Below are positions 12,662 to 22,816 of a stretch of 64,000 nt of DNA, in pieces. A program made the translations under genes and the position numbers. The notes below the pieces were generated by a model, which had not been told where the DNA came from, searched no databases, and saw only the letters and a program-made list of their open reading frames with translations. The DNA comes from Perkinsus olseni (Eukaryota; Perkinsozoa; Perkinsida; Perkinsidae), in contig JABANP010000060.1 of NCBI GenBank assembly GCA_013115135.1, positions 1-64,000 of the forward strand, in the 5' to 3' direction. Each line of letters starts with the position of its first letter. Positions within the stretch are counted from its first letter, which is position 1.

Positions 12662-13925
12662 CAGGGTGGTTGATGAGTGGAAAGGATCGTTACAAAGTTT
12701 CCGGGAAAGGAAAAAATTGTAACAGGAAAGAATGGGACCGGAAAGAACGGAAACTTTCCACTCCACGCGCGGCGAGCGAAATTTCCTTCGGGTGCGATTT
12801 TTTTTCTTGCGCTAACGCGCAAGACTGGTCGTGGTCAAGTTGAGTTACGACCCATATCCTCCCATAGGTTTAGCGCCTCATCGTGGCGTGGAAGTGCTAG
12901 CACAAAGCTGAACCGAACTTACCGCGCTCAACAATCCTCTGGAGGTATGGACGAAGTCACATACCGTCGGTGAAGCCGGCCGTGTGGGGACATTCGACAC
13001 AAAGGTGCAGCGTTGGGACACCAGCTGCACAGCTAGCGCTAGTATCGGACTCGGTTTCTGCCTTCGGCTACTTGAGTTGAGTTGACTCATTTATATTCGG
13101 GAGGAAGACGGCTGCGTCCCTGCGGAGACGCGTGGGTCGCGCCGCCAGGCCTCTCTTTCGTCTTAAGCCGCCCTCCCTAAACCCTGCAAAAACCGAGAGT
13201 GTGGGTGAGCTCGTCACCATCCAAAGGATGGGGCGGGCTGGACGTGTCTAGCACCGTTACCAGGGCAAGGTGCTTGGTCGAATACTCGGCTTTCATGGGC
13301 CTGCAAGTCCGTGATCGCTTGGGTTTCGGCGGTTCCGAGAGCTCTCTCACGGAACTGCGCCTGCCTCAGGTTCCGGCGCTCGCACGCCCCACTCCCCCTC
13401 CCCACACTCAGAGGTTTCACCCAGCTGGTGGTGACTGAGTGGCGGCAAAAGTGCCCTTCCCCTTTCTTTGACAATCCATCACCCCTTCTCGTCCCTACGC
13501 TGTCGATTCGCCGCTATGATTACTACCAACTTGTTTAGGTAGTACAGCTCGGACAATACCACGGCCTTGGTAGTACCAAGGCTGTGGCATTGTCCGATTG
13601 TCAGAAGCTCTCACTATGATTGGGAAAAATATTGGGCGCGCGATGCTGATGTTCCGCGGGCACTATTCAATCTCGCTCGCCCAAAATTGCACCTAAGCAA
13701 TTTAGCCCCGAATGAATTCGATGAAGATGATTTAAGACGTGCAACATGTGCGTTCTGCACTGGAGGCTCCGAAATACCCGAAAAGTGGCAAAAACTGAGC
13801 GAAGTTGGCGATTTTTAAAAAAATTTCCTTAAATTTGCATTCTTTCCGGGAGTATTCCTTCCTGGAAAGTTTCCTTGGGAAAGTTACGGAAAGGAAGAAT
13901 GATTCTTTCCACTTCAACCACCCTG
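12662..13925. mobile_element. Non-autonomous hAT-type DNA transposon, 1264 bp
   Basis: The ends are terminal inverted repeats: CAGGGTGGTTGATGAGTGG on the left, and CAGGGTGGTTGAAGTGGAAA read inward from the right. An 8-bp target duplication CTTCGTGT sits at 12654-12661 and 13926-13933. CAGGG termini with 8-bp duplications are characteristic of the hAT superfamily. Subterminal regions contain inverted GGAAAG/CTTTCC words. No transposase frame is present, so it must have moved in trans. It carries a near-perfect 22-bp palindrome at 13551-13595. It inserted into exon 4 of esterase copy 3. Confidence 0.9.
13551..13595. repeat. Near-perfect inverted repeat, 22-bp arms, 1-base spacer
   Basis: Arms 13551-13572 and 13574-13595 match at 20 of 22 positions around a G at 13573. 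It lies inside the hAT-type element. Confidence 0.9.
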
Positions 13926-14397
13926 CTTCGTGTACTCCACATCGTCGATGTCTTGTCTCTGAATGCAGCAGGTACCCGCATTCCATCCGTTCACCGAGTA
14001 GAGAGCCCTTGAATGCCATCCGTAATTACTCCCGCAGGCGGTTATCAAAATCAGGCCGTGTTCATCGGTAAAAGTAGACGTCTTAGAGTACTCCTCCCAC
14101 GCCTCGCATGAGCCACCCCAACCGTGGTACTGTATGAGTATCCCCTTGATCTCGACGCCCTCAGGAGGCATGTGGCGATAATAAGAACGTGTTAGAGTAG
14201 TTTTGCCCCAAAGGACCCCATCGATCTGTGTTGTGAAGCTGAACTTCTCACTTTCTGGGGCCACAGTGGTCTTCGTTTGGAGCATCCTACGGAATATTGG
14301 GGACTCGTGGGGCATAAGATGTCTCCTTGGGGTCAACGAGACGACCTCAACAGTGCGGACAATGAACTGAGGGAGGTCAGCTGATTGATCTTGGCGG

Positions 14398-14440
14398 GGT
14401 TCCTCAATCACGGTATGATTCATACCGTGATTGAGGAACC
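14398..14440. repeat. Perfect inverted repeat, 21-bp arms, 1-base spacer, inside a dead exon
   Basis: Arms 14398-14418 and 14420-14440 are exact reverse complements around T14419. The right arm and its continuation are absent from the corresponding exon of copies 1 and 2, so the palindrome was made by inserting an inverted copy of the local sequence. The insertion keeps frame but adds a TGA. Confidence 0.95.
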
Positions 14441-15640
14441 GTGAATGAGGTAGAACCGTGAATCATACCGTATGAATGAGGTAGTCTTGTGGGCCAACAC
14501 GGAGCTGATTCTCATAAGTCGCACCTGGGGAAGACGAGGAAATGTTGAGGATATAACAAGAAACAGCGGCGCCGGGCCAGCGCCTGAGCTAGCTCATACC
14601 CGTCTTACCCTCTTCGGAGAAAGTGACATGGTATAGCTCAACCAGGAAGTAGGTTTTGTCACTGACATCTTGCCTGAGTGACAGATTGGTATCCCAACGG
14701 GCGGTCTCTCTAACTCACTCTAGTCTCCTTAGCTCGTCCCTGATTGTCGATGTGGCCGCTTGCACGATCATATGGTTCAAGAAGGGCGGCATGCATATCT
14801 CACTGATGAGAGCAAAACATCCTCGGGATGTCGTGATATAGAAGAATCGAGGCGCCCTCTCTTGTAGGTACTTTCCCATGGAACGATGAACCCCGCCCAG
14901 GGAAGCTCGAACTCACCCTCGAAAGGCCGAGCTTCTGAAACCACCGAGGCATTCTTCGGGAATGGGTTGCAGGTTGTTGTTGTCGTTGCCGGCACTCTCA
15001 GGAGCTAAGCCACCGTCCACCATTATCAGCGCAGGAGCGGAGCAGAGCAGGAGAATGAGCTGCTGGAAGGTGGCCATGGTGTGAAGGTATCCAGGGTCTA
15101 CGCAGATCATAGCCTCTTACCATACGATTCTTACTCCGCGTAAGATAAGTGCTATATACGGAAATGTCAGAAGGAAGCAGACAGCGTAAAAGTTGCCTAC
15201 ATCTGGTCTCTACGTACGGCTTTGCTAGTTGTCCGTTTGTCCCTTCACTACAGGCGCTCATCACACATCTAGTCCGGAAGTTTTTGCTGCTACTAAAGCT
15301 TATCCTGTTCAGTTGTGCATGCGTGTAAGCTAGGCTAGCAGTCCATCGACCAGAATAGAGCATACAATAGACGCTCTCACATATCCCCCGACTAGTATTC
15401 AAGGCTGTGAGCCACGACTGAGCAACAGCTGGTGCTTAGACACTCGGTGGACCTCCCAAGATCCCCTCTTAATCGTCCGCGTCTGTCGAGGAGCTCGCAA
15501 AGTATCTGGAACTCCCCAACCCCGACTGTACCGGGACAGTGTCCCCACGTCGCGACGTCACCGGCGTTGGCCTTCTGGAGTACTTCGCCCTCCCCCCCTT
15601 TGTTCGGAGGTAGTACGGTGGTTCTCACAGTAGAAACCAC

Positions 15641-16874
15641 TATTACGTGGCACCGTACTCCCTCCTTGCTTTTCGATAACTCTGTGATTTGCTGGAGATC
15701 TCTCACTAAGAGCCTCTCAGGCACCCGTTGCTGAGCGCAAGAGCCGAGCCTGCTCAGCAGACTCAGGAGACCTTCCAGAGTTCCAGGGGAAAGTTGCCAA
15801 GTCAGGGCTCGTGAACATGTCCGACCGTTTACGTCGTAAACTTTACGAGATTACCTCGCGAGGACGGTAATTAATGGTGAGAAAAGGCCCCTTAATATAC
15901 TTCTTGTACCGAGGGAAAATCCAAAGTAGTCCTCTGCGGGAGACACAGTGTACGTCACCGTTATTCATCGCAAGGGGTCGGTGTCAGGCACTGTACTACA
16001 GTGACTGTAGTGCCGGGTGTCCCGTGAATGTTCTTGTTCTTTTGTACAACCTCTTGTAGTGACCACTCATCAAGAGCTCCCTCAACTTAGGGACCCTCAA
16101 CAAGAGTGGGCGCTTGAGTCACTCAAGCTGAGTGTGCACAAGGCCCTTAGTAGAATTCCACAATGAGTCTGGAGCTGGGTTTTGGCCCGAAGTTTCCGGG
16201 TCCTTAGAGGGAAGTGGATGTCACTCAGTGTCACCGAGTCAGTGAGACTCACTGTGAGAATCTCACATCCGCAGACCTCTTCCAGCGAGTTCGTACGAGA
16301 GCTTCGGAACTCCCCAAACCTGCAGCGGCTGCGGAAAGTCGCTTAGCCCGAATTGACGCATGCGCGAATCCGATTCGCCGAATCGAACTACGACAGTTTA
16401 AACAGGACGCGTTCGACGCGTCGTGCTCAACAGTCGGCTTCGCAGTCGGGCGCTCGTCCACCGCATTAGGAATACGGAACCAGTGGCGAGGTGAGACTGT
16501 CCCTACTCCGACTACTCCGAGATGAACATCGAGTGAGCAAATCAAACTGTCCGCAAAGAGCTACCGGTTTCTCGTGGGGTTAGAGGCCGGGCCCCAAATT
16601 ATGCTAATGCGGTAACTTCACTCCAGTGGTCCGTAGACAAACCGCGTTCGAGTGACCATAGCGGCTACATCGTAGGGAAACTGCCTCAAAGACCTCGGAA
16701 GCGGTCTGGGCCCGAACTCAGCAGGAGAGTGGACCGAATAAGTCTGACAGATCCCGACGTACAACAGTTGTCCGAGCTGACGCCGCCTGGCAGGCGGCGC
16801 CTGCCGTATCGACTGTCAATGACGAGTAAGCAGGGATGGCCAGACTACCCCGTTCGCTGAATATATACCATTTC
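15641..16874 (+). repeat. Duplicated non-coding block, copy 2
   Basis: Direct repeat of 1-1137 (see that entry). Relative to copy 1 it contains 14-bp insertions at 15834-15847, 15996-16009, 16231-16244 and 16790-16803, each made of alternating direct and inverted copies of the adjacent 6-base word. It also has extra material around 16050-16165. No conserved reading frame. Confidence 0.85.
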
Positions 16875-17009
16875 AAGACCTACTTAGTGAAACCCCTGAG
16901 CGAATCAGTAAAACCCCAGAGCAATTTAGTCAGGGACGGACCAAATTAGTAAAAACTCAGAGCAATTCAATAAAGTCCATAGTCCGGGCCCAAGACTAAG
17001 TAATTGAAG

Positions 17010-17749
17010 CGGATGGGTTCGAGGCATCTGCTGATATTGACGACTCCTACGATGAAGCTTGGGGAGAAGATGTGGATCGGAGCACAAATAGATCGACCAA
17101 AGGCATTGGAAGCCTCTTGAAGAAGCTCCGTAATCATGGCCGATGTTTTCGACAGTCGAACATCGTGCTCGATCTACTCCAACAGTCTGTTGAAGAGTCC
17201 CTCGCTGTCAGGGTTCCGACCATTGGTAAGGGAGTCCCTGATGGTCATAGGTTCCGTCACGGAACTTCCGTGTCATACGGTATGACACGGAAGTTCCGTG
17301 ACGGAACTCAGCGGACGTAAGGTATATCGACATAACTAATGCCGATAAGGCATTATAACGTGTCTTCTTATAACCGGTGCCGATATGGCACCTTAATGGT
17401 GCCACCGTAAGGTATATCGCGTATATCGGTATATAGAGCATATATCTCTATTATGACTCATACCTAGGGATGTAGTGGTGCGCTGGAATAGCCCCAGAAG
17501 TTGTTATCGTGGTTCTCGGCCTCGGTTAGGGAGGGGGTCGCAAGGTATAAACAGCAATGCTTGGCTCATCGTGGTTCGGAATCCGAACTTCGGGCAAACT
17601 TAAGGCAGGTACATGAAGGCATGATGTAGTCGTATGCTGTGAACGCTTTGTCTCCGTCAGATGAGGAGCTCATCGATAGTTTGCAAGGCCTCCTTGCTCT
17701 CTTTAGCAGGCCACCATTAAGTTTTGGGGGTCTACATTGCCCACTATAT
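17010..17749 (+). pseudogene. Decayed hAT-like transposase fragment, 5' side of the retrotransposon insertion
   Basis: Short plus-strand coding-like stretches resemble the middle of hAT transposases: a segment from about 17040 to 17225 with IGSLLKKLRNHGRCFRQS followed by VRVPTIG (where intact proteins have a TRW motif), and a segment ending at 17749 containing EELIDSLQGLLALFSRP. The frame is broken, including by a perfect 28-bp palindrome at 17251-17307. The LTR retrotransposon inserted at the end of this fragment, and the continuation is at 25855-26140. Identification rests on motif spacing alone and is moderate at best. Confidence 0.45.
17251..17307. repeat. Perfect inverted repeat, 28-bp arms, 1-base spacer
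   Basis: Arms 17251-17278 and 17280-17307 are exact reverse complements around G17279. Each arm itself contains the 6-1-6-1-6 pattern TTCCGT-C-ACGGAA-C-TTCCGT (17252-17271 on the left arm). Confidence 0.97.
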
Positions 17750-17899
17750 TGTAAAGGGGACAATTATTGTGTACCACTAAGATCTGCTCTATCGATCATT
17801 CAGCGTAGCGTAGCTATGTAACACTATTGATCCGTTTAGGATTAAATAAGTATATCACTTCCTATCATACTATCAAGGTTGAGTTGGCACCAATCTACA
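17750..17899 (+). repeat. 5' LTR (150 bp)
   Basis: Begins TGTAAAGGGGAC and ends CCAATCTACA. Identical to the 3' copy at 25705-25854. Confidence 0.97.
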
Positions 17900-17900
17900 G

Positions 17901-17918
17901 TGGTGCCCAGACCCAGGA
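17901..17918 (+). promoter_or_regulatory. Primer-binding site
   Basis: TGGTGCCCAGACCCAGGA begins one base after the LTR and is complementary to a tRNA 3' end terminating in GGGCACCA. The tRNA species is not identified; no matching tRNA gene lies in the window. Confidence 0.8.
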
Positions 17919-17954
17919 CTAACAGCAACAGCAACATCGACATCACCTCTCTTA

Positions 17955-18977
17955 ATGACAGCTGACTCTACAACGACTCAATCGGTTCCAGGTGGTCATA
18001 CTAGTCTTCCCCCGCCTTTCGGAGGAGTTCCTTCCGAATCCATAGTGGAGTTTTTAACTCGTTATGGTCTCTGTGCAAAAGCCAACGGCTGGGATGAGCA
18101 AAAGGCTTGCTATAAGCTTTCTACTTGTCTCATTGGTCGCGCTTTGCAGGTTTATCTTTCTCTGGATCCTATGATTCAGTCCTCTTACAACGCCGTCAGA
18201 GTCGCTCTTCTTTGTCGACTCATCACTCCTCCCTATCAGGCAGCGGCTTCCTTACGTGATCGAGTACTCCAACCCGGTGAATCTGTCGACACTCTCCTCT
18301 ACGAGCTTAACAAGTTGTACTTCGAAGCCCATTTCGTCGCCTCAAACTTGGCCTTAGCCCCGGACAAGTTCCCTATCTTTGACGACCTTATCAAAAGCGA
18401 CACTTCTGATAGCTACCATCGTGATATGATTCTGAAGGTATTGGATGCTCTACCCCCTGAGATATCTTCACGTTTACGGGTTATGCAGTTTACTAAGGTG
18501 GACGACTTGGCTTATCAGGCACGGATTGAGCTCGCTACTCAGTCCTACGACTCTACGAGGACTTCAACTACGACTACTCCCGATACTACACCTACGGTTT
18601 CTACTATTTCTCTCAGCGACGAGCAGCAAGAAGTTGAGGAACTTCGAGGACAAGTTGCAGCCCTTACTGAAGCCGTCTATGCTGGCCGCGGTCCAAATCG
18701 ACGACAATATGGTTTCAACGGCCGTAATGGCAAGAACGGCCAGGGGCAAGGTGGCAAGGGCTCGTCGAGCAAGAGATGGTGTATCTATCATAAAACTGAT
18801 AGTCACTGGACCTCCGAGTGCAAGGCTATTGCGAGATTGGCTCGGGAGCGCAATGGTGATAGTGGTAACATCTCTAATATCTCCACTGGTAACTACCCAA
18901 ACGGGGAAGGGACGTCGGTATCTACCGGTCCGTCGTCCTCACAAGTACCTTCGTTGGATCAAGAAGATTCACAGTAA
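17955..18977 (+). CDS. Retrotransposon Gag polyprotein
   Basis: An intact 340-residue frame directly downstream of the primer-binding site. The middle resembles retrotransposon gag capsid domains (tryptophan/leucine-rich helices, a PGESVDTLLYEL segment). Near the C-terminus is a basic glycine/asparagine-rich stretch followed by WCIYHKTDSHWTSEC, a C-x2-H-x4-H-x4-C zinc knuckle variant for RNA binding. The stop is TAA at 18975-18977. The protease lies in the -1 frame and overlaps it, so the Gag-Pol precursor would need a -1 frameshift; a fitting slippery site is at 18896-18902. Gag itself looks functional. Confidence 0.9.
   Translation: MTADSTTTQSVPGGHTSLPPPFGGVPSESIVEFLTRYGLCAKANGWDEQKACYKLSTCLIGRALQVYLSLDPMIQSSYNAVRVALLCRLITPPYQAAASLRDRVLQPGESVDTLLYELNKLYFEAHFVASNLALAPDKFPIFDDLIKSDTSDSYHRDMILKVLDALPPEISSRLRVMQFTKVDDLAYQARIELATQSYDSTRTSTTTTPDTTPTVSTISLSDEQQEVEELRGQVAALTEAVYAGRGPNRRQYGFNGRNGKNGQGQGGKGSSSKRWCIYHKTDSHWTSECKAIARLARERNGDSGNISNISTGNYPNGEGTSVSTGPSSSQVPSLDQEDSQ
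18896..18931 (+). promoter_or_regulatory. Candidate -1 programmed frameshift site
   Basis: CCCAAAC at 18896-18902 is a canonical X-XXY-YYZ heptamer in the gag reading phase. Seven bases later a stem-loop can form from 18910-18913 and 18916-18919 pairing with 18928-18931 and 18924-18927 (loop ATCT, two-base bulge). After slippage the -1 frame is open through the protease active site. Position, phase and spacing fit the standard model; activity is not shown. Confidence 0.6.
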
Positions 18978-19637
18978 ATCCGGTATCTTGTCGAGCTCTT
19001 GTCGATACTGGTGCGTCGGCATCGTTCATTGACCAGAAGTTCATCTCTACTCTTGGACTCGACAAATATATTCAAAGACTATCGAAGTCTCTACAGTTCT
19101 CTACTGCTCGGTCTACTCTCTATGTACATTCCAAAATCGGTCTACAACTTCATCTTGAGGATAATCCATCACCACTCCTTCTATATTGCCGCCTTAGGTA
19201 ATCTTCCTTCATGTATACTTGGTCACGACTTCCTCTCCAAATACTCTGCTAAATTAGAGTTAGGTCATCATCACCCACAAGGAGGTCATCTTACATTTGC
19301 AGCCTCGTCTCGTATTCAGGACACTCCCAGTCCATCTCATTCTACGGCTACCCCATCATCGGCTCAAGTTGACTCACAAGCACTTTCAGACAAAGCCCAA
19401 AAACTAATATGCCCTTGGCGACCTCTAAAAGCCTGCTCCGGCACTGGTTATCAATTGCGAGTACGTCCACTACGACCAGATGAGGTCAAGGATACTCCAG
19501 AACAAGAAGTCACATGCGAAATTCGGTGGCCTAGAAGCGACCATCGTGTACAAGTTCAAAATCCGGCTGACTATTCGCAGAATCTTCTGTCTTTATTATC
19601 GGACGAGGAAAGGGCTCTCTACTGGTCGGAAATCAGC
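18903..19637 (+). pseudogene. Retrotransposon protease and N-terminal pol, frame-shifted
   Basis: The -1 frame relative to gag encodes the retropepsin active site LVDTGASASFID (about 19000-19035) and stays open to a TAA near 19198. The second half of the same protease fold, ILGHDFLSKY (about 19217-19246), is in the next frame. A one-base indel near 19165-19190 therefore breaks the enzyme, unless this is an assembly error. The downstream frame then runs through a spacer to YWSEIS at 19637, where the 3.2-kb nested element begins. Pol resumes at 22817. Confidence 0.85.
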
Positions 19638-22600
19638 GGGTGTTTCAACTTTTGCAATTCGTGGTTCTGCAACGGTTGCAAAAATGAGCCTGTGATTGCA
19701 ACAGTGTTGCAGAGTAGTACAACCAAGTACCAGCAACGCAACCCGATGTCGGAAAACTCAACATTAGCAGTGTTGCACTCCTCACGTACGAAAATGCAAC
19801 TCTATGTTGCAAATATGAGGCGTATCCACAATTTTGCAACATGTATGTACATATTGCGGTACGTGCGGAACTTCGGAACACGCGTGCCACTTTCGAAACA
19901 CACGTGCCGCTTTTGCAACACGCATGTCACTTTTGCAACATGCATGCTACTTTTGAAACATGCGTAGCACTTTCGCGATACGCCTCATACCGCCGCAGAG
20001 TACGGAGCCAAGTGATCGAATGCTCCAAGTTTGACATGGTCTGATCAGCGTAGGTACAGCGTGGAGGTTAAGCTTCATGTTTGTCTATCGAATGGCCTCA
20101 GTTCGATCCCCGGGTCAGGAAAGTATAAATACGGTGGATATAATTGACGGAAATCTCGATTCGAAACCTCGAGGTGGCCTATCATAGGCCGCCTGTATGA
20201 CGATGTGGTGCAGTGTACGAGTGAGAATCGTGTGTGACCTCTACTAGAGGTCCTCTACGATGAACTGGCTATTACTGTACGCCGTGAAATAAGCCTGATG
20301 CATTGCATGATATAATGCCCGTGCTGAGGTTTAGGCTAAACCGTTTTGCAGCTGCACATTATAAGAGTAGAAGCCATTGAAAGGATAATATCACTGAGTA
20401 TTGCCCTATAATAACCTTTGCAACTCAACGGCAACCCCCTCAAATTTTGAAACTCCGTATAATCATCCTGTCGATAAATTCAAATAAAAATTGTTTCAAA
20501 TAAACTACCAATTATCGGATAACTATCATCGATTACACCGTGTTCGTCGATCGACCGGTGCCCATGATTGTATCAATTATCACTGCTGCGAACGCGGACT
20601 CATGAATCCTGGTCATCGCTCCTCTGCATACGTAGTGTTTTACCCACACCGGGGGGCAAATCAGGTTGATCTTCGGATGGTCTTGGGTGGATTTTTCCAC
20701 GTCCTGGCACATACCTTACCTGGGGCTGCAGGCTTAACCTGTGCGCCGGATACCGAACCAATGTCAGCCTGGGTCAGGTCCACAGGCTTTGATGGGGCTG
20801 TGAGCTCGGTCCTAGCAGAGGTTGCTGGCCCTTGGACGCCCGTTTGTTGAACCCCTCCGCGGCTAAACCATTTCGAAGTGTTCAGCCTTTGCTGATTTCG
20901 AAGACGCGCCTCAATCTCATGTTTAATCTTTTCGAGGCACTTAGGAAGACGACCTGAGCACCAAGGGAAGATCTACACTCGCACAAAATAGCCACCCCGC
21001 AAGTCAGCCCTACTACCCGACCGCCCAACCGAGACGTCCAGCTCGCCTCTTTCCCACGCCGCGATGACAGATTTGTACTATCACTGTCCCACTCAATCGT
21101 TGCTGCCAGCATGTGCCAAAACCGGGGTGGACGCGCTGTGAAATATGAAAGCGAAATTTCATGCTGAAATTTCATGAAATCTCATGAAACGCACGCTTGG
21201 GCCGTCAAATCTTAAACGCGCTCCGCGCGTTAAGAATTTCGCTCCCCATCGGTGTGGCGCTCAACAGTTTTGCCGGTTGCATAAATGTGGGCAAATCAAC
21301 GTTGGCAGCCCGCTTAGTGTATATACTCTGTACTTCCAGGTAGTATGTGACACACTGTGTGTCCATGATGGACAGTCCATCCTCGTCCACATTGTGAAGT
21401 TTTAATCGATCTGTGCTGCGACCAGTGCTAATTCGTCGCCTAGTTCGCGATATGAAAGTTGAATTTGCTGGATCTTGTTGAGTTACTCTGAAGTTCGGTT
21501 AGAACTTTTCGAGTGATATCCACTGGATATTATCCCCCATAACTAGCCGTATCAGAATAACGTAACGAGAATGTGGCTCCATGGATTAATAACAGTTATT
21601 CCGGAGTTACTCCGGGATATGGAATCCAACTCTGAACCGACGACTCGTCGGCGACGAGATACAAGCCTTGATTAACTAGCTGTACTAATGGTATTTCACC
21701 CGGCTCTAACACCATGGTACTTCCATGATGGTGGTAGACCCTGGAATCATGGTTTCAAGCCAGGTGCACTCGGTCTGGTTGAGCGCACTGGATAACTGCG
21801 CGGGAGAGTGTGTTATCGCTCGGGGTGATCGATTTCATCGTTTCAACAGAACCCACGAAATTTCATGAAATTTCATGAAATTTCACCGCGAAATTTCGGG
21901 GCTCGTGCCCTGCGGGCACATGCTGGTTGCTGCCATGCTCCGCGTCACCTGCTCCACAGTGCGCCAGTGATACAATACCGTATGTTTGTAGTACGAACGT
22001 ACAGAGTTGAATTGGGATTATCCATGTAATTTACCCTTGCCAGGATGTTGCATCGCGACACTGACCCCCGAAACAAGAGGGGCGGGTATCAGAATAAGTC
22101 GGATTCAATCAGATGGCATCGAAAGTCTTGTGCGTACTACGCACTGCGCAGTGTTGAGTCCGAATTTGAACAAAGTTGTACGGTAGAAACTGTAGCGTAG
22201 AGCCTCTATCCTAAAGGCATGAACTGTTTGCCGCACTTTCCGAAGGATACCCAGGAGGCTTTCATCAGCTGTCGACGGCAGCCTGTCGGGGGCGAGTTAG
22301 TAACTCGGAGTTACCACAGAATGTAGGCGCTGATATTCGAGATTTCGTAGCCTCGAAGCTCCCAGAAGATTGAAAAGATTGGGCTCGACTGAAAGGGCAA
22401 AGACGCAGTAAGCAGAACTCAGGGGCTACAACTCACAAGCCCCATGAACTTTATGCCATGGAGTATCAGGGAAAAGCTTCCGACCAAAGCGTTTCGCCGG
22501 CAACGTGAAGTCTCGTAAACTTGCAATATGAATTTCGGTATCGGAGAAACCGCGGAGCACAAAGAGAAACTACAGAGACCGCTAGATATGGTCGCCAGGA

Positions 22601-22816
22601 AAAAACGCGAAACCAAAAAGGTAGGAAAGCAAACATGTCTCACACTATCGCAAGCACCTCCTTTCGCAACATAAGCGGTTGCAAAAGCGTTCCAGTAAAA
22701 ACTTTTGCAACCGCTAACACGATCCGCAAAAGTTAGGAACACCGCGTAGAGAAAGGCAACTGTTGTAGAAATCGAGTGTTGCAAAATCGCACCCGAGTTG
22801 CAAAAAGCATTTTACC
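19638..22816. mobile_element. Nested DNA transposon (3179 bp), 11-bp target duplication, MULE-like
   Basis: CGGAAATCAGC is present at 19627-19637 and again at 22817-22827, and excising the interval with one copy puts the two halves of pol in frame. The termini are imperfect inverted repeats: GGGTGTTTCAACTTTTGCAA at the left, and GGTAAAATGCTTTTTGCAA read inward from the right. Many TTGCAA words lie in both subterminal regions. Duplications of 9-11 bp are typical of Mutator-like elements, so I lean that way. No transposase frame is evident (the longest frame, 20491-20850, resembles nothing I know), so it is non-autonomous. Internal CATGAAATTT repeats near 21150-21190 and 21848-21880 may mark a further nested segment. 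Confidence 0.85.
19877..19980 (+). repeat. Subterminal tandem array, about 20-bp unit, five copies
   Basis: Degenerate units of the form ACACGCGTGCCACTTTCGAA repeat from 19877 to 19980 near the left end of the nested element. Subterminal arrays of this type often serve as transposase-binding sites; that role is inference. Confidence 0.75.

Larger units (their letters stand above)
12084..15077 (-). pseudogene. Esterase copy 3, interrupted by a hAT-type insertion
   Basis: The four-exon plan of copies 1 and 2 is preserved: exon 1 14917-15077 (signal peptide MATFQQLILLLCSAPAL), exon 2 14719-14802, exon 3 14609-14673, exon 4 from 14524. Exon 4 is cut by an element occupying 12662-13925. The coding sequence resumes at 12661 and ends with a stop at 12084. 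The 8-bp CTTCGTGT is duplicated at both edges, and removal of the element with one copy would restore the frame. A second lesion is an in-frame TGA at 14463-14465, inside a palindromic insertion (about 14400-14480) that the other copies lack. The nucleophile motif YGYSNGG is intact downstream. The gene is therefore dead, with at least two independent lesions; it is more divergent from copies 1 and 2 than they are from each other. Confidence 0.9.

Noticed and set aside
8605..14917. Apparent non-canonical (GG) splice sites in intron 1 of the esterases
   Set aside because: Frames first seemed to need a GG border, but a downstream acceptor (CTCATCAG) restores canonical GT-AG in all three copies.
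20491..20850. A 119-residue frame inside the nested element as a possible transposase
   Set aside because: No catalytic motif or zinc finger recognisable; too short; element treated as non-autonomous.
22798..22816. ATG at 22798 as the start of a separate reverse-transcriptase gene
   Set aside because: These bases belong to the terminal repeat of the nested element; the true pol frame joins to 19637 across the insertion.
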